This document shows, one piece after another, positions 44,831 through 54,004 of a DNA stretch of 64,000 nt. Location of the stretch: assembly GCF_023715345.1 (NCBI RefSeq), contig NZ_JAMBNY010000001.1:930001-994000 (forward strand). The letters are read 5' to 3'. The DNA is from Paenibacillus camelliae. GTDB lineage: Bacteria; Bacillota; Bacilli; Paenibacillales; Paenibacillaceae. The translations under genes and the position numbers were made by a program. Within the stretch, counting starts at the first letter, position 1. Every line of letters begins with the position of its first letter. The notes beneath the pieces are model-generated. The model was not told the DNA's origin and made no database searches. It worked only from the letters and a program-made list of their open reading frames with translations.

Positions 44831-46633
44831 TTATACGGTCTGATCCGCCTTAGACAGGTGTATGCTGTATGGCTTGGCAGTCGGTTTAGCTTCACCTTGC
44901 TCTTGTACATACATCATCACAAGCAATGATTCACCCTCCGTCACGAGCTCACCTGTATTCAAGTAATTCGGCATGTCGAAAGGAACCTTCTCCATAACGA
45001 TATGCTTTTGCAGCTCACGCTCATTAAACTTGTAGCTTGCAAATTGCTCACCTGCCAGCTCCGGCTGCTCAGCAAGAGCTTTCATCCAATAGGACCACTC
45101 TGCCTTGTCTAGCTCCATCTCCCACCATACCTTACGAGGCTTGTAGCGGTGATTCATGTAATAATCGAGCTTCATAAGACCTTCGATTACTGGCAAATCC
45201 AGCTCGACACCCTCCTGCTCTCGTGCATGATTCAAGTAAGCCCATAAGCGGGAGAACAGATCCTCCAGCTGATGGCCAATCTTCTGCCATCCTTGCGCTT
45301 CCCAATAATCACCGAAGCTTTGGAAGAAATCAAACGGTGAGTTGAACACATGATCAACAAGGTAAAGCAGCGTATGATCCATCCGATGCGCATTCCAATA
45401 TTTCTCCAGCACATCCTCCACTCGTTTAATGCGGACAATATCGCTAAATGGCATCAGATCATTCGCAAGCATCTCGTATGGTGCTGTGTCCATGTAGATA
45501 TAGCCCCACTTATCGGCGTCATTTCTCAGGCCTGTCCCGCGCAGCATCTTCAAGAAGCCGAGCTGGAGCTCCTCTGGACGCAATGCGAATACATCATTAA
45601 ACGTTCCGCGGAATGTGTCGTAGTTCTCAAGCGGCAAGCCAGCAATAAGATCAAGATGCTGATCGATCTTCTGCGAATCCTTCACCTTCGTTACGGTACG
45701 AACGAGCTTCGACCAATTCTGTCTACGCTGTACTGCCAAGTTCGTTGGGTCATTCGTTGATTGCACACCGATCTCAAAGCGGAATATGCCTGGAGGCGCA
45801 TTTTCAGCCAAATAATCAAGCACCTCAGGACGCATAATGTCCGCCGTAATCTCAAATTGAAACACGCAGCCACGATGATTCTCAATTAAAAACTGGAACA
45901 TCTCTAGCGCGTAATCACGCTTAATATTAAAGGTACGATCGACGAATTTAATGAGCTTCGCTCCATTGTCGATGAGATAGATAATATCCGCCTTCGTTCG
46001 CTCAATATCAAAATATCGTACACCAACCTCAATGCTCGATAGACAGAATTGACAGCTGAACGGACAGCCGCGGCTTGTCTCAAAATAAACAATTCGATTC
46101 GCAAGCTGCGGAAGATCCTCAGCAAATCGATGTGGTGAAGGCAGTGTATTCAGATCAAGCTTAGGACGTCCCGGATTAATCCGAATTTCAACGCCAGCCT
46201 CTGTCGTTTTGCGATATGCGATACCGAACACCATATGGTATTTCTCTGTCGCTTCAATCTCTGTAAGCAGATGGTCGAAGGTTTCCTCCCCTTCACCCAT
46301 GACGATGAAGTCTACCTCAGGCAGACGCTCCATCCAGTAGTCCGTGTCATAGCTAACCTCCGGACCACCAAGCACGATTTTCAGCTCAGGCTTAATTTTC
46401 TTCAGCATATTCACGACAACAATCGTCTCTTCAATGTTCCATATATAGCAAGAGAAGCCGATTACATCAGGATTTCGTGAGAATAAATCCGATACGATAT
46501 TCATCGCTGGATCTTTTATCGTATACTCAGCGATATCCATATCGAATTTATGACCGCAGTACGCTTTCAGACAGCGTAGCGCTAATGATGTATGAATAAA
46601 TTTTGCGTTTAACGTCGATAATACGACCTTCAT
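44831..46633 (-). CDS. B12-binding-domain radical SAM protein
   Basis: 600 residues from the ATG at 46633 (GAGGT 7-8 nt upstream). N-terminal cobalamin-binding Rossmann domain (about 1-135: VVLSTLNAKFIHTSLALRCLKAY, IGFSCYIWNIEETI, VLGGPEVSYD, VMGEGEETF), radical SAM core with C-x3-C-x2-C (SRGCPFSCQFCLSS, about 195) and a 200-residue C-terminal extension of the DUF4080 type. The canonical DxHxxG cobalamin motif is not evident, so whether it binds B12 is open. Such proteins are often methyltransferases of unknown target. Single gene. Confidence 0.9.
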   Translation of the reverse strand: MKVVLSTLNAKFIHTSLALRCLKAYCGHKFDMDIAEYTIKDPAMNIVSDLFSRNPDVIGFSCYIWNIEETIVVVNMLKKIKPELKIVLGGPEVSYDTDYWMERLPEVDFIVMGEGEETFDHLLTEIEATEKYHMVFGIAYRKTTEAGVEIRINPGRPKLDLNTLPSPHRFAEDLPQLANRIVYFETSRGCPFSCQFCLSSIEVGVRYFDIERTKADIIYLIDNGAKLIKFVDRTFNIKRDYALEMFQFLIENHRGCVFQFEITADIMRPEVLDYLAENAPPGIFRFEIGVQSTNDPTNLAVQRRQNWSKLVRTVTKVKDSQKIDQHLDLIAGLPLENYDTFRGTFNDVFALRPEELQLGFLKMLRGTGLRNDADKWGYIYMDTAPYEMLANDLMPFSDIVRIKRVEDVLEKYWNAHRMDHTLLYLVDHVFNSPFDFFQSFGDYWEAQGWQKIGHQLEDLFSRLWAYLNHAREQEGVELDLPVIEGLMKLDYYMNHRYKPRKVWWEMELDKAEWSYWMKALAEQPELAGEQFASYKFNERELQKHIVMEKVPFDMPNYLNTGELVTEGESLLVMMYVQEQGEAKPTAKPYSIHLSKADQTV

Positions 46634-46762
46634 AAAGGGTACCTCAGCTTTCATTCGTTCAATTGTTCGTTCTAAGTAGATACAGATTATTTCAAAATGC
46701 TCATTCTACTATTGTAACGAAATTTGCTACAAAAAAGAAGGCTTGTCCTGCTTCCAATTATA

Positions 46763-46806
46763 AAAGCCTAGCGTTATGCCATATATTTGGCAAATGCTAG
46801 GCTTCA
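46763..46806 (-). terminator. Terminator of the ferritin gene
   Basis: AGCCTAGC / GCTAGGCT stem extended by TGCCA / TGGCA, then TTTTAT on the minus strand. Confidence 0.85.
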
Positions 46807-46838
46807 ACATCTATTTTCATATTGCTGGATGGATAACC

Positions 46839-47348
46839 TTATTCCTCTGCTGCAGGATCAAAGCTGCGTTGAGCAAACTCTGCATCCAGCATGTAGAACG
46901 CGTGGCTGTCCTGATCGATACGTTTAAGCTTAGTAATGATTCCGTCAAACAACGCTTCCTCTTCTACCTGCTCATCAATAAACCATTTCAGGAAGTTAAT
47001 CGTTGCATGCTCACGATCCTCAATGGCAAGATCAGACAAGTCATAAAAATTCTTCGTGTTCTGCACTTCATGCTTATAGGCGTGTTCGAATACATCCAGC
47101 ATCGAAGCATACTCATTTTTCGGCTCTCCAAGTGCTTGAATCGCTACACGTTGACCACGGTCATTCAAAAACTTATAGATTTTCATGCCATGGAAGCGCT
47201 CCTCTTCCGCTTGAACTAAGAAGAAGTTAGCGAAGCCATCTAAATCCTCCGCAGAGCAATAAGCCGCCATTGCTAGATACACGTGCGCAGAATAAAACTC
47301 AAAGTTCATCTGGTCATTAAGTGCTTTCTTTAATCGATCATTCATCAT
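46839..47348 (-). CDS. ftnA: Ferritin (non-heme iron storage)
   Basis: 169 residues from the ATG at 47348 (GAGGTG 5 nt before; a second ATG follows directly). Four-helix bundle with ferroxidase residues in NFEFYSAHVYLAMAAY (Glu, Tyr), VQAEEERFHGMK (Glu, Glu, His) and IDEQVEEEALFD (Glu). Stores Fe(III) in the cytoplasm. A PerR/Fur-like inverted repeat sits in its promoter (47371-47385). Two genes away from a Fur-box gene. Confidence 0.95.
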   Translation of the reverse strand: MMNDRLKKALNDQMNFEFYSAHVYLAMAAYCSAEDLDGFANFFLVQAEEERFHGMKIYKFLNDRGQRVAIQALGEPKNEYASMLDVFEHAYKHEVQNTKNFYDLSDLAIEDREHATINFLKWFIDEQVEEEALFDGIITKLKRIDQDSHAFYMLDAEFAQRSFDPAAEE

Positions 47349-47370
47349 TAGTGCACCTCGCATTCCTTAT

Positions 47371-47385
47371 TTGTAATTATTCTAA
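47371..47385 (-). promoter_or_regulatory. PerR-like box in the ferritin promoter
   Basis: TTAGAATAATTACAA (minus strand) matches 13 of 15 positions of the PerR consensus TTATAATNATTATAA, and shares TTAGAAT with the box upstream of fur. A likely -10 (TATAAT) is just upstream at about 47398, so the box covers the start point. Confidence 0.6.
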
Positions 47386-47437
47386 CATAAAAATTATAAA
47401 TAAGAAAATAGAAGTCTAACATTAATATCCAACGAAA

Positions 47438-47656
47438 TTATCCTACGATTTTCTTTAAGCATTTGTAGAGCTTCTTGGGTGATGATGCGATTACCGGTTC
47501 TGACTTGATCATGACGAAGCAGCCTGATCTACAGGATTTGCATTGGCCTAAGCAGTCTGTTTTCTTATGCTTGAGGTCAGGATATTTCTTCTTCATGCTT
47601 TTGTATACAGGCTTTAGCCCATGATCTAAGCTACGCTTGCAATACTTAATTTTCAT
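47438..47656 (-). CDS. DUF1450-family Cys-rich small protein under Fur control
   Basis: 72 residues from the ATG at 47656 (GGAAGGTG upstream). Pattern YCKRSLDHGLKPVY ... TDCLGQCKSCRSGCFVMIKSEPVIASSP is that of the YuzB/DUF1450 family, related in look to thioredoxin-like 2Fe-2S ferredoxins, with five Cys. The promoter is overlapped by a perfect Fur box, so it should be made in iron starvation. Function unknown; a role in iron-sulfur or iron economy is inferred from regulation. Confidence 0.85.
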   Translation of the reverse strand: MKIKYCKRSLDHGLKPVYKSMKKKYPDLKHKKTDCLGQCKSCRSGCFVMIKSEPVIASSPKKLYKCLKKIVG

Positions 47657-47707
47657 GTCGCACCTTCCCACTGTTCGTCGTCATAAACATCAATGTCATT
47701 ACATTAA

Positions 47708-47736
47708 ATGATAATGATTATCACCGATAAAGTCAA
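47708..47736 (-). promoter_or_regulatory. Promoter with perfect Fur box
   Basis: TTGACT (47736-47731), 17-bp spacer, TATCAT (47713-47708). The 7-1-7 inverted repeat TGATAATGATTATCA (47709-47723) covers the -10 and half of the spacer, an ideal repressor position. Confidence 0.9.
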
Positions 47737-47812
47737 TAACAACTAAAGAATAGAACATGATAGCAGCGACTCATCTCTTGTCAATGAATGCGCCTAAGCA
47801 TTGAAGATAAAC

Positions 47813-47847
47813 AAAAAAAGCAGCGAGCATATGCTCGCTGCTTTTTG
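47813..47847. terminator. Terminator of the cold-shock gene
   Basis: 16-bp perfect palindromic stem AAAAAGCAGCGAGCAT / ATGCTCGCTGCTTTTT. Confidence 0.93.
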
Positions 47848-47856
47848 AAGACGCAA

Positions 47857-48057
47857 TTAAAGTTTAACTACGTTTTCAGCTTGAGGGCCACGGTTGCCTT
47901 CAACGATGTTGAATTCTACACGGTCGCCTTCATCTAGAGATTTGAAGCCTTCGCTTACGATTGCGCTGAAATGTACGAATACATCGTTGCCACCTTCAAC
48001 GGAAATAAAGCCAAAGCCTTTTTCTGCATTAAACCATTTAACGATACCTTGTTCCAA
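47857..48057 (-). CDS. cspB: Cold-shock protein, CspA family
   Basis: 66 residues from a TTG start at 48057, with AAGGTGG 7 nt before. This gives the standard Csp N-terminus (M)[17 protein letters not shown]; a GTG four codons earlier would lie inside the ribosome site. OB fold with RNP1 (KGFGFI) and RNP2 (VFVHFSAI). RNA chaperone. The exact paralogue name is not certain. Confidence 0.95.
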   Translation of the reverse strand: MEQGIVKWFNAEKGFGFISVEGGNDVFVHFSAIVSEGFKSLDEGDRVEFNIVEGNRGPQAENVVKL

Positions 48058-48104
48058 AGTCGTTACCACCTTAATTAAATTTATTAAGTCCCTGTGTCTA
48101 TAAC

Positions 48105-48168
48105 AAAAAAGTCGCTTGATGATACAATCGGCTATTCTTTACTAAAAGCCTATTGCACACAGCGACTA
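48105..48168 (-). terminator. Hairpin terminator after the S41 protease
   Basis: AGTCGCT / AGCGACT outer stem with inner AGCCgattgta / tgcaataGGCT pairing, then six T on the minus strand. It also lies in the upstream region of the csp gene. Confidence 0.7.
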
Positions 48169-48253
48169 AGGTCTTAATATTGAATAAACTCATTGTAGCA
48201 CATAAAACCAGACAACACAAGTCCTATATCTTTTTCCAGCATTATTCATACAA

Positions 48254-49693
48254 CTAAGCTTTAGAGAGCAGCTCTATCGCTTCTTGAAGCTGTGTATCAT
48301 TTTGCTGCAGGAGCTCGCGAATATCTTCGACGATTGCTGCTCCGACCTCTGAACTGTATACACCATCTTCAGCAAAGCCTTTATCTTTCTCATAGGCTTT
48401 AAGTGCTTGCTCTGTGCGCTCATCGAACAGGCCTTCCATTGAAGGTGAATAGCCTAACACCTGCAAATACTGCTCAAGAAGCTTTACATCATCGCCATAG
48501 CTTCCGCGCTTCAGCTCTACACCAGCTGAAATCATACCAAGCTTCGAATATTCAGGCAACTCTACGACATGCGTCGGTTCTACACCAACCTCATGTATCC
48601 CATTGCCGCTTGGTGTTTTCCACTCTGCCTCCGTTAACACAAGCACGGAGCCTTCTCTAAACGACTCATACGTTTGTACGATCCCTTTACCATAAGAGGT
48701 AACACCAACAACATAGGCATCCGCTGATTCCTTTAACGCCGCTGCTAGCACCTCACTGGCACTCGCAGAATATTCATTGATCAATAACGCAACGGGCAGT
48801 TGCAGAGGATCTTTCTGCTTAGAGATATAGCTATTCGTGTGAGACTCGTTCTTGAATACGACGTCAAGAATTTTTCCGCCATCAGGAATAAACTGCTGAG
48901 CAATGTCAATCGTCGCATCGAGTCTTCCACCAGGATTAGAGCGCAGATCCAAGACTAACCCTTTTAGCTCACCTTCCTGCTGCAGCCCTTGCAAAGCTTC
49001 TGTAAATTCCTTGCCTGTCGCTTCGCCAAAGCGTGAAATCGTAATTTTACCTATATCTCCTTCAAGACGCTCGGAATGAACCGTGTAGACCGGAATTTCT
49101 GCACGCTCGATTTCAAACTCAAGCACCTGCTCTACCCCTTGACGTTTCACGCCAATGACTACGCTTGTTCCTTTCTCACCGCGCACCATGCCAAGCAGCT
49201 CATTCATACTGATGCCGCTAGTCGATTGCTGATCAACAGTAACGATCTCATCATCAGGCTTAAGACCTGACTTTTCTGCTGGCATATCCTTAACGAGTGA
49301 AGAAATATAATAGCGATCATTAACAACCATGATCTCGGCACCTATTCCATAGAAATTGCTTTTATAGGAATCGACATATTGTTCACCTTGCTCATCCGGC
49401 AAAAACTGTGAATATTGATCTCCGAGCGAGGCTACCATACCGACAATCGCACCATCTAGCATCTTATCTTGCTCTGCTGTGTATAAAAACTTATCGTTAA
49501 TTCGGTCATAGGTCGCCTGGAGCAGCTTAAAGCCATCGGCATTCATAATGGAGTAATTACGCTTTGTCCACAGCTGACCGCCGACAAAGCCTGCTACCAG
49601 TGCAATAATCGTAATGATAGCGACATACGATTGGGGCTGACGTTTTGTGTGTTGATTTCGTTCGTTTGGTTCATATTGTTCATTTGGTTCCAT
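48254..49693 (-). CDS. S41 carboxyl-terminal processing protease with peptidoglycan-binding domain
   Basis: 479 residues from the ATG at 49693 (AAGGAG 8 nt before). N-terminal membrane anchor (about 22-40), PDZ domain (about 105-190: YISSLVKDMPAEKSGLKPDDEIVTVD), S41 catalytic domain with KGLVLDLRSNPGG, the Ser nucleophile in NEYSASASEV and the Lys in GVTSYGKGIVQ, and a C-terminal PG_binding_1 domain (about 390-450: LLEQYLQVLGYSPSMEGLFDERTEQALKAYEKDKG). Like Bacillus CtpA/CtpB, it would cleave proteins outside the membrane. Divergent from a HAD phosphatase. Confidence 0.93.
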   Translation of the reverse strand: MEPNEQYEPNERNQHTKRQPQSYVAIITIIALVAGFVGGQLWTKRNYSIMNADGFKLLQATYDRINDKFLYTAEQDKMLDGAIVGMVASLGDQYSQFLPDEQGEQYVDSYKSNFYGIGAEIMVVNDRYYISSLVKDMPAEKSGLKPDDEIVTVDQQSTSGISMNELLGMVRGEKGTSVVIGVKRQGVEQVLEFEIERAEIPVYTVHSERLEGDIGKITISRFGEATGKEFTEALQGLQQEGELKGLVLDLRSNPGGRLDATIDIAQQFIPDGGKILDVVFKNESHTNSYISKQKDPLQLPVALLINEYSASASEVLAAALKESADAYVVGVTSYGKGIVQTYESFREGSVLVLTEAEWKTPSGNGIHEVGVEPTHVVELPEYSKLGMISAGVELKRGSYGDDVKLLEQYLQVLGYSPSMEGLFDERTEQALKAYEKDKGFAEDGVYSSEVGAAIVEDIRELLQQNDTQLQEAIELLSKA

Positions 49694-49775
49694 CGGTGAT
49701 TCTCCTTGTTTGTCGATATTATGGTACAATCATACATAAATATATTTTTTCATACTGAAGGGAGCTTCTACATTC

Positions 49776-50579
49776 ATGAGCTACAAACTAATCGCAATTG
49801 ACATAGACGATACGCTGCTGAACGATGATATTATTGTAACGGAAGCAACAAAAAAAGCACTAAAGCGTGCCATTGATGCAGGTGTCACTGTTACTCTCGC
49901 AACTGGACGCATGTACGCTTCCGCTCAAAAAATTGCTAATCAAATTGAACTCAATGTACCAATTATCACCTATCAGGGCGCTCTAGTCAAAACGCTACTC
50001 GATGGTAAGGTACTGTATGAGCGCAGTGTACCTGCTGATGCTGCGCGCAAGCTGCTTGCTTATACGAAGGAGCATAACCTTCATCTTCAGCTTTATGTAG
50101 ATGACGTGCTGTATGGGACTGAAGATAATGCTAAAATTCAAGCCTACTCTAAGCTAGTCAACATTCCTTATGTCGTTGAGCCTAATTTCGAGCTGTTAAT
50201 TGACAAGCCTAACCATAAGATGCTTATTATTGACGAGCCTGAGGTGCTTGATGAGCATATCGTTGTACTGCAGGAGCTGCTCGGCGATCAGCTTCATATT
50301 ACGAAGTCTAAGGCACACTACCTAGAGTTTATGCATAAAGAAGGCACAAAAGGACACGCCCTACAATTTATGGCAGAGCATATCGGCTGTACCATGGAGC
50401 AAACGATCGGTATCGGTGATGCGTGGAACGACCGTGAGATGATTCAAGTGGCAGGTCTTGGCGTTGCCATGGGCAATGCCGTGCCGCAGCTGAAGGAGCT
50501 TGCAGATTATATCACGCTAAGCAACAATGAGGATGGCGTTGCGCATGTGATCGAGAAGTTTGTGCTTCAGGAGAATTAA
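49776..50579 (+). CDS. Cof-type HAD-IIB phosphatase
   Basis: 267 residues. HAD motif I DIDDTLLND, motif II TLATGRMYAS, motif III Lys around NHKM, motif IV GIGDAWNDREMIQVAG; the alpha/beta cap sits between II and III. Cytoplasmic Mg-dependent sugar- or nucleotide-phosphate phosphatase of the YwpJ/YkrA type; substrate unknown. GAAGGGAG before the ATG. Confidence 0.95.
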   Translation: MSYKLIAIDIDDTLLNDDIIVTEATKKALKRAIDAGVTVTLATGRMYASAQKIANQIELNVPIITYQGALVKTLLDGKVLYERSVPADAARKLLAYTKEHNLHLQLYVDDVLYGTEDNAKIQAYSKLVNIPYVVEPNFELLIDKPNHKMLIIDEPEVLDEHIVVLQELLGDQLHITKSKAHYLEFMHKEGTKGHALQFMAEHIGCTMEQTIGIGDAWNDREMIQVAGLGVAMGNAVPQLKELADYITLSNNEDGVAHVIEKFVLQEN

Positions 50580-50618
50580 GCTGTTGTTGTGTTGATCAAA
50601 TATTAATATATAACCGAT

Positions 50619-50692
50619 AAAAAAGCTGCCCCTTAATGATAGAAAAGCAACGTAAACTTTTGCTTCTCTTCAATAAAGGGGGCAGCTTTTAC
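50619..50692. terminator. Bidirectional terminator
   Basis: AAAAAGCTGCCCCTT / AAGGGGGCAGCTTTT outer stem with an inner AGAAAAGCAA / TTGCTTCTCT hairpin. Confidence 0.9.
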
Positions 50693-50708
50693 TTATAAAT
50701 CCTCTAAC

Positions 50709-53231
50709 CTAACCAGCTTTCATCAGCTGTGGTATACTTTTATCTCTTAATGTCAGTGCCAATACTAGAGCAAGACCATATCCAAAGCTGAGCAGCCCAA
50801 ATATAATGTAGCCTATGAAGGCCCACGGCACTGAGATCAACGGACTTTCCATTGCAAGCAGCAACGTACTCGAAATAACTAAACTTGTAGCAATTCCTGT
50901 TATCCCCGCAATCAAACAAAACCACCCTAGTTGCAGTACAAGCATCGTTCGCAATTGCCTAAAGTTCATCCCTATACTAAATAAAATAGCAAATTCCCTG
51001 CGACGGCCGTTTACAAAAGCATGCATTGTATAATAAATGCCAATCAAGCTAACAAGTAAGGTCACCACAACAATAGCGTATAAAAATATGAAGCGCTGAT
51101 GTGCAAATTCCTCCATCGAGCTCAATGCTAGCTGCTTGTCACCATACCGAATGCTTGTGTGGAATGAAGCATATGCCTGAAGCTCCTCGTATATTGCTGC
51201 TCTCTGATCTTCATCGATATAAAGCAACAATGTGTTCCATTCTCTTGCTCTGCTACCAACTAATGAGTCTTTATTTGCGCCTATGATGGATTGCTCTGAA
51301 TCAACATAGGCCAGCGTATTAATGCTCATTGAGCCGGGCATATATCCATCTACAATGGCTGCAACAAGTAGATTGCCAAGAGGCAAATTTTCCTGCTCAG
51401 GATCTCGCAGTGTAAACTCATCACCGACAGTAACCCCAAGCTCCTTGGCATAATCAGAAGTTAGTACTACGACATTAGACAGATCGTTTGGCAAAGGTGG
51501 AAGCAGTCCCTTATTAACCAATTGCCGCAAATCACTTTTTTTATAATAAAGATTATGGTAACGTTCCTCTTCAGGTAACGCTTTAGTATTTATAACTAAG
51601 GCCCAATCATCCTGACTTACCGGAATAACAGCTTGTACACCTTTTATATTTGTCACATCTGATACAACGCTCTCTGGAAGAGATACCGTAATACTATTAT
51701 TATACATATGAATATCTGCCACAAACTCTTCATTTACAATTTGAATATTGGCCTCTTTCGCCGAATGTAATACTGTAAAACCAATGACAGGCACATTAAT
51801 TGAAATTGAGATCGCCAAAATAACAAGTACATTTTGTTTAAAGTAACTGGACAAATATTGCAGTGCAATCACTTTTTCTTTTTGCTTTTTTCGCAAGCCT
51901 CGATTTATGCGCCATTTAAGCCAGCTTTGAAATATGATAGGCATGGAAAGCCATATCGCACAAGCGAGCATAATTCCAGCCACTGGATACAGAAGAACGC
52001 TACCCGAGAAAATCAATGGAGGGATAACCGATGCTATAGAAAGAAGCAATAACAGGCATGCAACAAATATTCGTGCTCTAGATATGCCTCTTTCCTTAGA
52101 CTTTATCACATTACGAAATTCTAACGGCAGCTTTGAAAATCCTCTAGCTAGCAATGGTAAAAGCAATAAAAAGAGAATGCACCCATATGATAGCATAGTG
52201 AGTAACAGCTCTCTTAAATTGAAAGTAACCTGTGCATGCTCTATGGAAAAAACACGCTCCAGCAGCGCTGCTCCCGATACACTGAACACTGCAGCAACCA
52301 TTCCACCTAGAATCGTGCCAAGTCCAATTACCCCTGCAACCTGGTAAAGTACAATTGAGAATAGCCCCCTCCTTTTGGCTCCATTCGTATGCAGTACAAT
52401 GAGAGGATGAAGTATGCTTTGCAGCATGAGACGAAAATTACTTAACACGATAGCCAGACTAGCCAATAATGTAGCAATCGTGATAAAACTGGAAATCCAG
52501 CGCATGCTTTCCGTATTTTTTTTTGCTAGATCGCTATCCGTAACTAGTTGATAGGCTACAGGAGCTTGAATCGTCCGTTCTAAAAGCCTAACTAGAGATA
52601 AAGGTTCCACACCTTCACCAATATCAAGCATGGCACCGGAGGAAACATTCCCGACTCCGCTAAGTTCCTGTAATGTAGAAATATTCATATATACAAGATC
52701 AGGGAATGATGTAACATTAACATCTTCTATAATTTCTTTCAGCTTCCATTCATAGCCTTCACTATGATTAAGCGGAAGATGAATAACTTCCCCTTGTACA
52801 GCACCGAGTCGTTGTGCCAAGCTATCCGTTATCACAACCTCATTTTCAAGCAAATCCTCTGTAAATTTATATCTTATTTTGGCAAGCTCATCATTCTGCA
52901 GGCCAATCAGAAACAATTCTTCTCCCTCAATCGGATTTAGCAATATAAAAGAAGCTTTCTTAACTCCATTAGCTTCTGCAATGTACTGCTGCTCCTGCTG
53001 ATCGAAGTAAACAATTTGATGATCTAAATGCTTGGGAGGTGTAACGATGATGTCAACATCGCCAAAAACATCTGCTAGTTGATGCTTATAAGATCTCTCC
53101 ATATTCGACAACAGCAGTGACATCGAAACAATTAAGCTCATAGCAACCGCAACACTTGCAATGGAAGCAATCATTCTTGAACGATTTGCAACGGACAGCC
53201 GATATGCTATACCAAGCATTGACGTTAGCAT
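50709..53231 (-). CDS. FtsX/MacB-type ABC transporter permease
   Basis: 840 residues. Ten or so membrane segments in the arrangement of a duplicated FtsX domain: one segment at 20-45, a large extracellular domain (about 50-230), three segments, a four-segment linker block, another extracellular domain (about 490-680) and the last three segments. Partner of the adjacent ATPase (7-bp overlap). Such pairs act as mechanical machines for lipoprotein, peptide or antibiotic handling. No sensor kinase or regulator lies beside it, so the job cannot be named. Confidence 0.9.
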   Translation of the reverse strand: MLTSMLGIAYRLSVANRSRMIASIASVAVAMSLIVSMSLLLSNMERSYKHQLADVFGDVDIIVTPPKHLDHQIVYFDQQEQQYIAEANGVKKASFILLNPIEGEELFLIGLQNDELAKIRYKFTEDLLENEVVITDSLAQRLGAVQGEVIHLPLNHSEGYEWKLKEIIEDVNVTSFPDLVYMNISTLQELSGVGNVSSGAMLDIGEGVEPLSLVRLLERTIQAPVAYQLVTDSDLAKKNTESMRWISSFITIATLLASLAIVLSNFRLMLQSILHPLIVLHTNGAKRRGLFSIVLYQVAGVIGLGTILGGMVAAVFSVSGAALLERVFSIEHAQVTFNLRELLLTMLSYGCILFLLLLPLLARGFSKLPLEFRNVIKSKERGISRARIFVACLLLLLSIASVIPPLIFSGSVLLYPVAGIMLACAIWLSMPIIFQSWLKWRINRGLRKKQKEKVIALQYLSSYFKQNVLVILAISISINVPVIGFTVLHSAKEANIQIVNEEFVADIHMYNNSITVSLPESVVSDVTNIKGVQAVIPVSQDDWALVINTKALPEEERYHNLYYKKSDLRQLVNKGLLPPLPNDLSNVVVLTSDYAKELGVTVGDEFTLRDPEQENLPLGNLLVAAIVDGYMPGSMSINTLAYVDSEQSIIGANKDSLVGSRAREWNTLLLYIDEDQRAAIYEELQAYASFHTSIRYGDKQLALSSMEEFAHQRFIFLYAIVVVTLLVSLIGIYYTMHAFVNGRRREFAILFSIGMNFRQLRTMLVLQLGWFCLIAGITGIATSLVISSTLLLAMESPLISVPWAFIGYIIFGLLSFGYGLALVLALTLRDKSIPQLMKAG

Positions 53232-54004
53232 GACGACGACATTCCCTTCATACTATAGAACGCGGAAACAATCGTCTCTCTTTTTTGTTCTGGACTCAAT
53301 TCTTCAGATAACTTCAGCTGTTCATAGACATGACCATCATTCATAAATAAAATGCGTTCGCCGTATGCTGCCATCATTGGGTCATGCGTCACCATAACAA
53401 TCGTTTGCCTTGCATTGTTCTTTATCTTCAAAAGAAGCTCTAGTATCTCCTTAGAAGTATTATAATCAAGATTCCCCGTCGGTTCATCAGCTAACAGTAT
53501 GGAGGGTTGCTTAACTAGCGCTCTAGCTAGAGCAACCCTCTGTTGCTGCCCACCAGAAAGCTCGTACGGTCTAAAATTACCCCTTTTCTCAAGTCCTACC
53601 TGCCGTAGCATTGATTCTGTTTTTTCAATAATGATAGGAGCAGCCTCACCTTCTAAAATCAATGGAATAGCAACGTTTTCGCTAACTGTCATTGCATCAA
53701 TTAAATTAAAATCCTGAAACACAACACCAATTTCTTTCCTTCGATAATCGGAAAGCTGTTCACTATGTTTGTTATCATACTTAATTTTTTTATCACGCAA
53801 ATATACAGTCCCAGCGGTGGGAGCAATCATACCCCCTATTATGTTAAGTAGCGTTGTTTTTCCTGACCCGCTCGTTCCCATAATAACAACAAATTCTCCC
53901 ACTTCTATTTCAAGCCCGCTTTTGTGAAGCGCGATTACTTCACTTTGTCCCTGCTTATAGCGTTTTTCAACATCTACTAGCCTAAGTATTAGATTAGTGT
54001 TCAT
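53225..54004 (-). CDS. ABC transporter ATP-binding protein (MacB/LolD type)
   Basis: 259 residues. Walker A GTSGSGKTT, Q loop VFQDFNLI, signature ELSGGQQQRVALARAL, Walker B ILLADEPTGNLD, switch His in MVTHDPMMAAYGERIL. The NLD after Walker B is typical of the MacB/LolCDE group. The C-terminal ~35 residues (EQLKLSEELSPEQKRETIVSAFYSMKGMS) extend past the domain. It overlaps the permease start, so translation is coupled. Confidence 0.95.
   Translation of the reverse strand: MNTNLILRLVDVEKRYKQGQSEVIALHKSGLEIEVGEFVVIMGTSGSGKTTLLNIIGGMIAPTAGTVYLRDKKIKYDNKHSEQLSDYRRKEIGVVFQDFNLIDAMTVSENVAIPLILEGEAAPIIIEKTESMLRQVGLEKRGNFRPYELSGGQQQRVALARALVKQPSILLADEPTGNLDYNTSKEILELLLKIKNNARQTIVMVTHDPMMAAYGERILFMNDGHVYEQLKLSEELSPEQKRETIVSAFYSMKGMSSSC

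Noticed and set aside
50709..54004. ABC transporter as a bacteriocin self-protection system (BceAB type)
   Set aside because: No adjacent BceRS-type two-component genes, and the permease layout is a double FtsX domain rather than the typical BceB one; function left open.
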